NCBI GenBank assembly: GCA_028671895.1
Contig: CM053799.1
Coordinates: 46,129,455 to 46,193,454 of the forward strand
Length of the DNA stretch: 64,000 nt
Origin: Oenanthe sinensis
Lineage: Eukaryota > Streptophyta > Magnoliopsida > Apiales > Apiaceae
Reading direction: 5' to 3'
The notes beneath the pieces are model-generated. The model was not told the origin of the DNA. It worked only from the letters and a program-made list of their open reading frames with translations, and did no database searches. The position numbers were made by a program, and so were the translations under genes. Numbering within the stretch: position 1 is the stretch's first letter; the number at the start of each line of letters is the position of its first letter. Below are positions 1 through 10,271 of the stretch, piece by piece.

Positions 1-309
1 GTGTTTTTTTATTAGAAAGGTAAAAGTAAAATCACGTAATAATCTTATTCGCGATAAAAAAATTTCGTTTATTTCAATTATTTGCACATCTTCATCTTGT
101 AGACTTGTACACAACTTGTAGACTTGGTTGACTATTTCAATTCTAAAACATACACAAAACTTGTACGTGTATATAAAATCTTTTGATTTGTAGACTTGGT
201 TGAGTATTTCTACACGAGAGCAGTGTAAAATGTAGAAAAATACACCACTATATTAAATTAAGTAGATGCAGAATTGGTAGTAGTTGTCATTTAAGAAAAA
301 AGGACAAGA
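1..309. other. AT-rich flank, no gene recognised
   Basis: Low-complexity AT-rich DNA left of the hAT element. Short phrases such as cttgtagacttg recur at about 100, 115 and 190. A 29-bp stretch at 69-97 is repeated exactly on the other side of the transposon at 5266-5294. No open frame with a recognisable product was found. Confidence 0.6.
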
Positions 310-317
310 CAGAGAAT
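310..317. repeat. Left target-site duplication of hAT element
   Basis: The 8-mer CAGAGAAT lies directly before the element end and is repeated exactly at 4981-4988. Eight base pairs is the target-duplication size of the hAT superfamily. Confidence 0.9.
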
Positions 318-325
318 TAGGGCTG

Positions 326-526
326 TTAAACGAACCGAACCGAGCCGAACTTTGACCAAACCGAGCCGAACTTTGACCAAACCGAACCGAGCCGAGTTTT
401 GACCATAACGAACCGAGCTGAATTCTTAACGAACCGAGCCGAGTTTTGACTGAACCGAGCCGAACTCGAGTTGTTCACGAACAACCTCGGGCCGGGCCGA
501 GCCGAACTCGAGCTGTTCGCGAACAA
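326..526. repeat. Left subterminal repeat cluster of hAT element
   Basis: About 200 bp of tightly spaced copies of CGAACCGAGCCGAA and near variants, far richer in GC and CpG than the surrounding DNA. An equivalent cluster in mixed orientation sits at 4805-4975. In hAT elements such motifs bind transposase; here that role is inferred from position. Confidence 0.85.
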
Positions 527-718
527 TTATATTATATATTTTTAAATTAATTCATAATTTATAAGTCAAAAAAATAATAATAAATGAGAAATCATTTAGT
601 TTGAACTGCCGAGTTAAATTATTAAATTTATTTTTTAATATTGTAATAAAATATTAACAACCAATTACCAAGTTATTTAATTATAAATACAAAAAACAAG
701 ATTTGATACAACCGTACG

Positions 719-1182
719 AATTGTTGTTTCTATTTTTAAAAAAATATTTCTCGACGATCCAACCGTACAGATGTCAAGATATATCTAATTTATTGATATT
801 CCCAACATTTCAAAAAATAAAAAATTAATTTGGTTGGAAATCTTAGTAGATCATTATTATTATCACTAGTACTTGTAACTAGTGCTTTGTCACGGATTGT
901 TGTTTCTATTTTTTAAAAATATTTCTCGACAATCCAACCGTACCGATGTTAAGATATATCTAATTTATTGATATTCCTAAAATTTCAAAAAATAAAAAAT
1001 TAATTTGGTTGGACATCTTAGTAGATCATTATTATTATCACTAGTACTAGTAACTAGTGCTTTTTCACAGATTGTTGTTTCTATTTTTTAAAAAATACTT
1101 CTCGACGATCCAACCGTACGGATGTCAAGATATATCTAATTTATTGATATTCCCAAATTTTCCAAAAATAAAAAATTAATTA
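719..1182. repeat. Tandem repeat, unit about 176 bp, 2.6 copies
   Basis: Units begin TTGTTGTTTCTATTTTT at about 721, 897 and 1072, giving periods of 176 and 175 bp; the third copy stops after about 110 bp. Each unit contains TTCTCGACGATCCAACCG and, in the first two, the near-palindrome CACTAGTACTTGTAACTAGTG. The array ends just where recognisable transposase coding begins, so it occupies the place where a BED zinc finger exon would be expected. Confidence 0.85.
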
Positions 1183-2861
1183 TATGATCATGCTGAGATG
1201 AGAAAAGTCGTTTCCCATTATATTTTAGTAAATGAATTACCATTTAGGCATGCTGAAAGTTTCATGTTTGATGTGCTTATGAGAAAAGCTACCCCTTTTT
1301 GGCAGAAAATTAATAGGCAAACTGTTAAAAAAGATTGTGTTAGTACTTATGAAATTGAAAAAAGCAAATTAAGAGAAACTTTCAAATCTGTTAGAAAGAT
1401 TCATATTACAACAGACATGTGGACTTCGTCACATCAGAAAATTGGATATATGGTTGTCACGGGTCATTGGATTGATTATGATTGGAAGCTTAACATGAGG
1501 GTTCTTAATTTTTGTAATGTCCCTCCCCCACATAGTGGTCTTGTAATTTCAGAGGCGTTGTTTAAGTGTTTAAATGAATGGGGGATTATTGATAAAATTG
1601 GGACATTGACTGTGGATAATGCTTCGGCAAATGATGTTGCTTTGCGATATTTAAAATAAACGTTTAGTGTTAGGAGAAATTTGTCAATTGAGGGTAGAAT
1701 GTTTCATGCACGATGTTGTGCGCATATATTGAATTTATGTGTGCAGGATGGGTTAGAACCAACTAAGGAAATAGTTGATAAAATTCGGGATGAGGTTAAA
1801 TATGTGGCAGCCTCAGAAGGTCGTAGAACTAAGTTTGCTGAAATTTCCAATTCATTAGGCTTGAAATGTAAGAAATTAATTTTGGATGTTTCAACTCGTT
1901 GGAATTCGACCTATAATATGTTGTCATGTGCTATTGAGTTCAAAGATGTTTTTTAATATATTCCACATCTGATGATGCGTTTAAAAATTATGTACCAAGT
2001 AAAGAGGACTGGGATAGAGTTGAAGGTGTATGTTCCTTTCTTGAGGTTTTTTCTGATGTCACAAAAGTTGTTTTGGGGACGGGGTATTCAACTTCAAACT
2101 TGTTTTTATCAGAAATAAGGAGAGTTAAGCAAGTAATAGACAAAAAGGCAATTCACCCGAATCCGCATATTCGAGCGATGGCGCGAGCAATGGAATTAAA
2201 GTTTGAGAAATATTGGGGTGAAACTAATTTGATAATGTCGATTGGTGCCGTCATGGATCCACGTTTTAAAATGAAACTTCCAACCTTTTGTTTCCCTACA
2301 CTTTATCCCATTGCGGGTGATTCAGATTTTAATTTGACTTATTTGATGAATGCTTTGAATGATTTGTATTTAGAATATTGCAAGGAAGACAAAGATATTA
2401 ATAAAGAGAGGAATGAATCAAGTGAAATATCTTCTTCCGATACTAATTTCATTAATGAGCAAAGGGAAACACCAAAGGGCCTAGATGATTATGAGAGTTT
2501 TATTCGGGAAAATGGTTGTATTCTTGAGCCCGCAAAATCAGAATTGGAAGAGTACTTGAGTGAGAAAATTGTTGTTCCAAGTTCAAAATTCGACACTCTA
2601 GCTTGGTGGAAAGCAAACACTTCAAAATATCCTATTTTGTCTAAGATGACATCTGATGTGTTGAGTATACCTATTAGTACTGTGGCTTCAGAGTCAACTT
2701 TTAGCGCCGGTAGTAGAGTGATTGAACCTCATCGCTCTTGTTTAAAACCTGAAACTGTTGAAGTGTTGTTGTGCAGAGCCGATTGGGTGCGTGAACTATA
2801 TGGACTGAAAAAATATAAAGAGGTATTATTGTATTATTACATTAATATATGTAAGGTCTGA
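1183..2861 (+). pseudogene. hAT transposase, broken (one stop, one frameshift, N-terminus missing)
   Basis: A transposase of the hAT family, the nuclear enzyme that cuts and pastes the element. The first part (from about 1183, first ATG 1198) has the RNase H-like region with the motif ITTDMWTS; the frame stops at a TAA at 1657-1659 and resumes in the same frame to 1956. The reading frame then shifts by one at a T-run near 1948-1953 and continues to 2861. The last part holds the hAT dimerisation domain, including WWKANTSKYPILSKM and the ASESTFSAGSRVI motif. No BED zinc finger is found upstream; a tandem repeat lies there instead. The lesions are few, so inactivation may be fairly recent. An intron spanning the first stop is possible but no convincing splice pair was seen. 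Confidence 0.88.
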
Positions 2862-4804
2862 CCTATTTTTAGCCTGACATGTTTAAAACACAGATCTGAC
2901 CTATTTTTTATTATTTTTTATATGCAGTTTGAAGACAAAGAAAAGGATATTGTCATACATTTGGATTGAACAGCACATCCTTTTCTCCCAGCTTTTATTC
3001 AGGTGCAATCCAATTCAGAATCTTACTAGTATTTTTGTCACTTTCCATATTGTGTCTTGGTTTATTATTCTGATAGGTCCTTAGCTTCAGAATCTATCTG
3101 ACTATTTGATTTATGGTGTCTTTATAGTATATTTGCTGATAGTATATTTATAGTATATTTGTGTCTTTATATTTGCTGATAGTATATTTGGTATATTATA
3201 CAAAAAATATCAGTTTAGTGACATTTTTAATGTGTATTTAGTTATCATCAGTAAATCAAGTTAGACTATCTCACATCCTTTGTGAAAGGGAAATGGTGTT
3301 GTTTAACAAGTACTATGAGGAAAGTCTTTGGCTAGTTTTGAGATTGAGACAAGTCTATTAGCGTTCAATAGTCCTATTTGATTCCAGAAAACTCGGATAG
3401 GAAGTATCATTTATAAAACTCGGATCAGATTGATAAAGTCATGCAGAATATTATAACATTTTTTAATGCATTACTATGTGGCAGTATAGTTATGACCATG
3501 CATATAGCTATATAAGGCTTGTAATATTATTTCTGTCTCCCTTAACTGTACACTTGATGAGAATCTATAGTGAAAAAAGTTTAAAAAAATGCCATATTTT
3601 ATGACACTATACATGTTCTCATTTTCTTATGCTTTTGGTTTGATCCATTACTTTTTTTACATCATATGATAGAACTTCTCTAATCTATACTATGTGGCTT
3701 GAACTTTCTACTTAATTACAGTATATGAAGTTGGAATAAATTTTTTATTTTATTTTCACTTTTTCTGTTTATTAATGCGGTTCAGGACCGACATGACGTA
3801 AGCTTATCTCGATATTTTGATCTCGATATTTTGATGAATGTTTTGGTTTTATTGACGAATCTAAGTAACTGGGTGGTAAAGTTTTGGTTCATTGCTTTGC
3901 AGCAGGAATATCCAGAAGGTGTAATTCAAGCCATAATTGTAATTTATCATATTTTTTATAGTATCTAGTTCTGAAAGATATAGCATAGAACAGGTTTAAT
4001 CTATCTTTTTTGTCAATAATTTACAGTTCATTAAAAATATCAATTTGAGGTGGTTGTACTATAATATTATAAACTTAATTTGAGTTCATTTATATTATAA
4101 ACTTAATTTGAGTGCAAACTCACAGTGTTTGGATAGTGACAACTTTATAAAAGTTGTTTGGGGTTGGATAGCTCGACCTCCATGGCTCCATGGCTCCATG
4201 GCCTCGATTTGACTTACTAATGAGATATCATGCTGACATGTTGTCAAATATCCAAATTTTATCATTTTTATTGTTATTATATACTGTATATATTAAAGGG
4301 TATTCATCTGTCATATGAAAGTGTCTTCTGGTTATCATGTCTTTGCACATTTATTACACATTTATGCTCTTTTTTAATTCTACTTGTTTTATACAGGAAG
4401 AAAGCTAGATTATTTTGTGGTATTTTTTTAATGTGCTCCTATTTCTGCTCTTTTTTAATGCTACTTGTTTTATTTAACAGGTACTGAATCTAGTTCAAGT
4501 TTGAGTTGGGATGTCAAGCTGCTACAGTGCTACATGCTTGTCTCTTCTATATTTTTGGCTTTTCATTCCATAATTCTAGTTCAATACTTCAATCTAGTTT
4601 GATTTTAATATTTGTATTTTGACATTTTGTAATCTTTTGATGGAGTTTATGTTGGCAGTTGTTTTGAGAGTTTGAGATGTAATATTTGAAGAATATGTAA
4701 TTTTGTGATGGTTTTTGTTATGTGGATTGTATGATCTTAAAATTATAAAGGCAGGGTAATATTATAAAAATATAAAAATATTCAGGATATATGCATTTTT
4801 TTCG
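2862..4804. other. Non-coding 3' half of the hAT element
   Basis: AT-rich DNA with no supported gene. It contains small internal duplications: TAGTATATTTG units around 3125-3195, three CCATGGCT units near 4180-4203, and two copies of CTCTTTTTTAAT plus CTACTTGTTTTAT at about 4368 and 4448, each followed by a polypyrimidine-AG that resembles a 3' splice site. It may be untranslated or intronic sequence of the transposase transcript. Confidence 0.5.
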
Positions 4805-4975
4805 AGTTTTAACGAGCCGAGCCGAACGAGCCGAGCTCGAGTCGAACACCCCAAAGCTCGGCTCGAGCTCGTTAAGCTTAACGAACAAAAATCATGTTCG
4901 AGCTCGAGCCCTTAACGAACCGAGCCGAATCGAGCCCTTAACGAGCCGAGCTCGAGCTGTTCGTTAAAAGCTCAG
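4805..4975. repeat. Right subterminal repeat cluster of hAT element
   Basis: Repeated CGAGCCGAGC, GCTCGAGCTCG and CCCTTAACGAACCGAG motifs in both orientations, mirroring the cluster at 326-526 and ending at the element terminus. Confidence 0.85.
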
Positions 4976-4980
4976 CCCCG

Positions 4981-4988
4981 CAGAGAAT
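4981..4988. repeat. Right target-site duplication of hAT element
   Basis: CAGAGAAT, identical to 310-317. Confidence 0.9.
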
Positions 4989-6800
4989 CCTACTAATTGC
5001 TTGTCTTTTGTGAGGTTTTTCATTACCAACTCCCAGGCTCGTCTTTACAGTCTAAAAGGAAAATAAAATAAAATATACGAACTATTTTATACATATGAAT
5101 AAATTTATATAAAATAAATTATAAAACTCCAAATATTATATGTATAGTACTGTAATATATTTACAACATGTTCAAAAAATAATAATTATTATTATTTATA
5201 TAATTAATAAGCATAAAATTATAGGGCCATTGCATATTTGGGGTCCTGTGCACCAAGGTTATTACTTATTTCAATTATTTGCACATCTTCATCTACTGCC
5301 TTTATTTTTCTTTCTTTAATTTAATTAGTTTGCTTTATTAACTTTATTCCTGGTTTTCTTCTTTGGCCGTAAATTGTAAACCGAATATTCGATTATAATT
5401 ATAAGAAAGCTGACAAGAAGCATCAAATATTTTATAAGTTGGTAGAATTTAGCAGGAAATTCTGTTAAATCGATTAGACAATATATAAATTGTCGCTTGC
5501 ATTTTATCTTGTCGTCGATTTAATTTATAATCAAGTTCTGATTCGAAATGTATTCCGATCATCTTTATATCAAATTAATTTGAACTTATTATCAATTTTT
5601 CTCCAGTATTGTCACATGTATAGTATTATTGTTGATATTATGTTCAAAAGATTGGAGCAAGTAGCTTGATTGACATTGATGAATACAAATGGTTCAAGTA
5701 ACTTAAAAACTGGACCTGCAAAGAGTGACAGTGGTATGCCCTATGTTGAAAGATGTTGAAGCTATTTTGATTTTTTGTTTTTGGCACTTAACATTAGAAA
5801 TTGAGATGCACTGTAACTACAAGACAACTTACTGAAATAAAACTATGGATAACTTTACAAACCTTTTAAATAATGATCTATACACAGGTCAGAGAACATG
5901 TGACCAAATATTTTTATGTGATAAAATTAAAAGAAAGTTCAAATGATAATAGCTAGTCCGAGATTGTGTGGAATGCTAAGTTAGTCATTTACTGGAATTA
6001 GTAAAGATGCGCGAAAACTGGTCCGAACACTCATTATAACAAAAAAAAAAGATGTAACAGTGAAAAACATCAAAAGAATACGAAATTTTATGTAATAAAA
6101 AATAGTCGAATATATATATCTATACAACATAATATAAAATTTTATGACATTACATCCGTTCGTTATTTTAAAACCAAATTGACGATATTATCAAAATGAA
6201 AATATTAAAAATTTAATAATCAGTCATTATCAATATTTGAACCTAGTTAATTAGTTGATAATCAGATCTAACTTTTAAATATATAAAAACTTTATTTCTT
6301 TTTAATATAAATAAAATGTATAAAAAATATAAAATACAATTAAACAATCTGAAAATATTTAGATTATTTGATACGGTTTTCGATTAACCAAACACTTTCA
6401 ATACACCAACTAGATATAAGCTAGCAGCACATGAAGCATAAAGCCTAACAAATTTTTTCGCTATCTCATGCAGATATCTAAAATTTGGGCCAAGATCCAA
6501 TAACAGATTTACAACCATACATGAAAGTCATGACTGGGCCAATATGCAAACTTTTGAATTTTTCAGCTAAGCAACTAAGCAAACTTGTTGCTTTCAAAAA
6601 ACAAAAAAAATCTAATCAAACTTGTTGAGCCACACAAGACTTTTGATACCAACAAGTTGACCGGGACTCCATCTGATCCCAAAAACAATCACTCAAATTA
6701 CTAACTACAGTCTAGTTTCCATCATCTTGCCTGTAAAATTATTAGAAATATATACATTGAAGAATTAGACAAGGCATTAAATTAAAAACAAAAATAAAAG
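4989..6800. other. Intergenic, presumed NLR upstream region
   Basis: AT-rich DNA with no recognisable coding potential. It contains the second copy of the 29-bp repeat (5266-5294). The last few hundred bases must hold the NLR promoter and leader, but no single TATA element stands out among many AT runs. The leader just before the ATG is A-rich. Confidence 0.5.
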
Positions 6801-9800
6801 ATGGCTGATGCATTTGTAGCTGATCTTGCTAGTGGACTGGTTTTTAAACTTGTTTCACTTGCAACTGAAGAAGTAATTCTAGCTTGGAATCTTCATGAAG
6901 ATCTCATAACATTGCGCGAAAGGTTGGAATCAGTTGATGCTCTCTTGTCCGATGCTAATGCGAAAAAACTAACCATGTCTTCTGTCCAAACCTGGTTCAA
7001 CAAACTTGAGGCAGTTGCTCATGCAGCTAATGTTTTTTTCGATCAACTTGGATACCAAGTTACTCGACAAAAGGTGGAAAATAGACAAAAGGTACGGGAC
7101 TTCCTCATTCCTTCTAGAAATAAGATATTATATCGTTTTAAAGTAGCTCATAAGATCAAGTTTATTCATATTTCCTTTGACAAAATTTTTAAATGGGCGG
7201 GAGATCTTGGACTTCAGCCTGTAGCACATTTAAGTTCAATTGTGAAGTCGAGAGAGATCCACCAGACCCCGCCCTTTGAAGACGAGTCACTAATAGTTGG
7301 GAGAGATGAGGATGTCTTAGTTTTAGTGCAAACTGTATGTGAAAATCATCAAGAGGCTTTACCTGTCATTTCTGTAGTAGGGATGGGAGGTCAAGGCAAG
7401 ACGACTCTTGCTCGTATGGTGTACAATAATGATGCTGTAACAAAAATGTTTCCAAAGAGGATGTGGGTTACTGTATCAGATGATTTTGATTTCATGAAAA
7501 TATTAAACCAAATGGCAGTATCACTCACTTCAACCGCTTCAGTGTTGGAAAATACTGAAGGACTTGTAAAAGTTCTTCGGAAATTTCTAAAGGGTGTAAA
7601 GTTTTTACTCGTACTAGATGATGTGTGGAATGAGAAACCAGAGGAATGGGATAATCTGAGAAATTCTTTGCTCGGAGTTGGTGGTGATAGAGGAAGCAAT
7701 ATCTTAATTACAACTTGTAAGCAAGAAGTTGTTGATGCCACAAGATGTTCTTTTTCTTATCGGTTGGAAAAATTATCAGAGGAAGATAGTTGGTCATTGT
7801 TCAAGAATAGAGCATTTTCACATGGAGGAGTTTTAGAGACAGAGGCATTTGCAGCCATGGGAAGAACAATGGTTGGAAAGTGTGGCGGACTGCCTCTGGC
7901 AATAAAAACACTAGGGGGGTTATTGTACTCGAAGAAATCTGAGCAAGAGTGGTTGCTGATTCAAAATAGTGAAATGTGGAAATCAAAAGGTGTACTATCT
8001 TCCTTGAGGTTGTCGTACGATAATTTACCTAATTCGTCGTTGAAACGATGTTTTGCATTTTGCTCTATTATGCCAAAGGATTCTGTCATTCATATAAATG
8101 AGCTGGTACAAATATGGATGGCATTAGGATTCCTTATCCCTCCTAAAGATAGCAATGCATCGATGGAAGATTTGGGAAATGAGTACTTTAACATTCTCTT
8201 GTGGAATTGTCTGTTGCAAGACGTAGAAAGGGATGAATTCGGAAACATAACCAGTTGCAAGATGCATGATCTAGTGCATGATCTTGCACTAGATCTATCT
8301 AAACATCACTTGGTAACTGTGAATGCAAATCATGAAGTGAATCATATTTCTGGGGATATGTATGTGCGGCTTAATAAAGGGGTTACAGCTATAAATCAAA
8401 CGCTGCTAAAGAAAAACTTTGAGAGAGTACAAATTCTGTATACAGGGGCTCATATCGTTGCTGATGTGTTACCTTTCCTCAAACACTTGACTGTTCTGGT
8501 TTTGAAGCGTAATGAAGTTTCTAATGAGTTGCCAAGTGCTTTGTGCAAGATGAAATATCTTAAGCATCTTGATATATCTTTTGTCTATAGATTGCCTAGT
8601 TACATCACTAAACTCTACAACTTGCAGACACTGAGAGTTAGGTCTTTACAAGAGCTTCCAAAAAATTTTTGCAACTTAATTAACTTGAGACATTTGTACA
8701 TTGGAAATCCATATGCAAGATGCATGTTTACCGGGATAGAGAGGTTAACTTGTCTGCAAACACTGCCTCATTTTATTGTAAGTAGAGATCACAATTGTCA
8801 CCTTGGACAACTAGAAGAGCTCAACAATCTTAGTGGTAAACTTGATCTTTATGGCCTTAGTGACGTGGAAAGTATTGAAGAAGCAAGCAAGGTAAATCTA
8901 TGTAGAAAGTCTAATATTCAGCGACTACTGTTGGATTGGAGCAACAATGAAGAAGAAAGGGCAGACAGAGAATACAACGACGAGGATGTAATCGAAGAAC
9001 TAAGACCTCACATAAATCTAAAAGAACTGACTATTGACTACTTTAAGGGGAAGAAGTTTGCATCATGGATTACAATGATGACAAACTTGGTGAAAATCAC
9101 ATTGAGAAATTGCAGAAGATGTGAAAGATTTCCACCACTGGGTCACCTTCCTAAACTAAGGGAGATAAAGATAGTAAGGATGGATAGTGTCAAGGTTATC
9201 GGGAGTAAAGTCTGTAGTGGTCTAGGTAGCTATAGAAATCAGTATAGTGAACATGTGGCCACGAAAACAGTTACAGCACATCCGTCACTGACAAAAATTC
9301 ATTTGTGGGGTTTGCTGAAGCTAGAAGAATGGCTAGAACCAGATATGAGTGCAGACAATGAAGATCAAAGTACTATTTTATCATTTCCTAAACTTGAGGT
9401 GTTAATAATCAAGGATTGTTTTAAGTTGAAAAGGATCCCCGTTAGTTGTTTTCCGTCCTTAACAAAGTTGGAAATCACAAACTTGGACAATGGCATGATC
9501 CTAGCAACTATGAGCAGAAATATTAGCTCTCTCACATATCTACGACTGTGGAATATTAGTGGTGGAGAAGGCGACTGTACTAATATAGACTCTATCATTA
9601 ACGAGCTCTTGAGCAACAATTCTCTGTCTTTAACAATTTTGGACCTATATGATTGTCGGGGTTTGACATATCTCAACCTTGGTGTCGCTGTTGAGGAAAT
9701 ACAAGTTAGTAATTGCCCTGATCTAACTTGTATAAATGTTATTGACGAGTCGGCTTGTCTAAAAGATCTTATGGTTGAAAGATGCCCTTCCTTTTCAGAT

Positions 9801-10271
9801 TGGGTATTTGGCCAGAGTCTGAGTTCAACACTTGTAGAATTAAAATTAGGCCCGTTTTCGGAGGAATCAGATGAATTTCCATGGCCCATCACTTCTTCTT
9901 CTTCATCTGTAGTTTCATTTCCGAATCTAGTCTTGCTAGCACTACACGGGTGGGAAAAGCTGAAGTCAATACTGCCTGCAGGGGAACTTGTTGATCGTCT
10001 CTACGTTACCTTCCCTGCCTTGACTGAACTGAATATATTTAATTTCATCGGGGTTAAAGCTCTCCCGGATTTACTAGCAAAACTACCATCTCTCAAGGAG
10101 TTATTTATTGAGAACTGTAGAATCTTGGAAAGTTTACCCACATTTGACGAATTACATAGCCTTCAGTGTCTGAGGATATATGGTTGCCCTGTTCTGGCTG
10201 AAAGATATATGGAAGGGAGTGGTCCAGAATGGTTCAAGATTCAACATATTCCATATGTATATCTGGTATAA
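6801..10271 (+). CDS. CC-NB-LRR disease resistance protein (RGA-like CNL), 1156 aa
   Basis: An intracellular immune receptor that detects pathogen effectors and signals after exchanging ADP for ATP. Seen in one uninterrupted exon: an Rx-type coiled-coil domain (about residues 1-130); NB-ARC with P-loop GMGGQGKTT (about 194), kinase-2 LLVLDDVW (about 269), GLPLA (about 362), RNBS-D CFAFCSIMPKD (about 417) and an intact MHD (MHDLVHDLA, about 488); then leucine-rich repeats from about 520 to the end, finishing in the usual W-x-K-I-x-H-I-P tail. The tryptophan ending kinase-2 fits a CNL rather than a TNL. The first ATG starts MADAFVADLASGL, a typical CNL opening, and length is normal for RGA-type proteins. 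The EDVID-like region of the coiled coil is degenerate (NVFFDQLGYQ). All core nucleotide-binding motifs are present, so it is probably functional. It resembles potato/tomato RGA proteins; effector specificity cannot be told. Confidence 0.95.
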   Translation: MADAFVADLASGLVFKLVSLATEEVILAWNLHEDLITLRERLESVDALLSDANAKKLTMSSVQTWFNKLEAVAHAANVFFDQLGYQVTRQKVENRQKVRDFLIPSRNKILYRFKVAHKIKFIHISFDKIFKWAGDLGLQPVAHLSSIVKSREIHQTPPFEDESLIVGRDEDVLVLVQTVCENHQEALPVISVVGMGGQGKTTLARMVYNNDAVTKMFPKRMWVTVSDDFDFMKILNQMAVSLTSTASVLENTEGLVKVLRKFLKGVKFLLVLDDVWNEKPEEWDNLRNSLLGVGGDRGSNILITTCKQEVVDATRCSFSYRLEKLSEEDSWSLFKNRAFSHGGVLETEAFAAMGRTMVGKCGGLPLAIKTLGGLLYSKKSEQEWLLIQNSEMWKSKGVLSSLRLSYDNLPNSSLKRCFAFCSIMPKDSVIHINELVQIWMALGFLIPPKDSNASMEDLGNEYFNILLWNCLLQDVERDEFGNITSCKMHDLVHDLALDLSKHHLVTVNANHEVNHISGDMYVRLNKGVTAINQTLLKKNFERVQILYTGAHIVADVLPFLKHLTVLVLKRNEVSNELPSALCKMKYLKHLDISFVYRLPSYITKLYNLQTLRVRSLQELPKNFCNLINLRHLYIGNPYARCMFTGIERLTCLQTLPHFIVSRDHNCHLGQLEELNNLSGKLDLYGLSDVESIEEASKVNLCRKSNIQRLLLDWSNNEEERADREYNDEDVIEELRPHINLKELTIDYFKGKKFASWITMMTNLVKITLRNCRRCERFPPLGHLPKLREIKIVRMDSVKVIGSKVCSGLGSYRNQYSEHVATKTVTAHPSLTKIHLWGLLKLEEWLEPDMSADNEDQSTILSFPKLEVLIIKDCFKLKRIPVSCFPSLTKLEITNLDNGMILATMSRNISSLTYLRLWNISGGEGDCTNIDSIINELLSNNSLSLTILDLYDCRGLTYLNLGVAVEEIQVSNCPDLTCINVIDESACLKDLMVERCPSFSDWVFGQSLSSTLVELKLGPFSEESDEFPWPITSSSSSVVSFPNLVLLALHGWEKLKSILPAGELVDRLYVTFPALTELNIFNFIGVKALPDLLAKLPSLKELFIENCRILESLPTFDELHSLQCLRIYGCPVLAERYMEGSGPEWFKIQHIPYVYLV

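Larger units (their letters stand above)
318..4980 (+). mobile_element. hAT superfamily DNA transposon, near complete, about 4.66 kb
   Basis: The element starts TAGGGCTG and ends CAGCCCCG, whose complement is CGGGGCTG, so the termini form a short imperfect inverted repeat. It is flanked by a perfect 8-bp duplication (CAGAGAAT). Both ends carry clusters of GAGCCGA/CGAGCTC-type subterminal repeats, the usual transposase-binding region of hAT elements. Inside are a transposase with one stop and one frameshift (1183-2861), a 176-bp tandem repeat where the N-terminal part of the gene would be expected (719-1182), and about 1.9 kb of AT-rich DNA downstream of the transposase. The exact duplication suggests an insertion that is not ancient; the broken coding region suggests it cannot move by itself, though it might be mobilised in trans. 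Superfamily placement rests on the duplication, the termini and the encoded protein together. Confidence 0.92.

Noticed and set aside
326..526. Minus-strand 66-codon frame rich in Ser, Arg and Val-Trp repeats
   Set aside because: It is the translation of the hAT subterminal repeat array.
7391..9892. Minus-strand open frames of 61-175 codons inside the NLR
   Set aside because: Shadows of a long real coding exon; no family resemblance.
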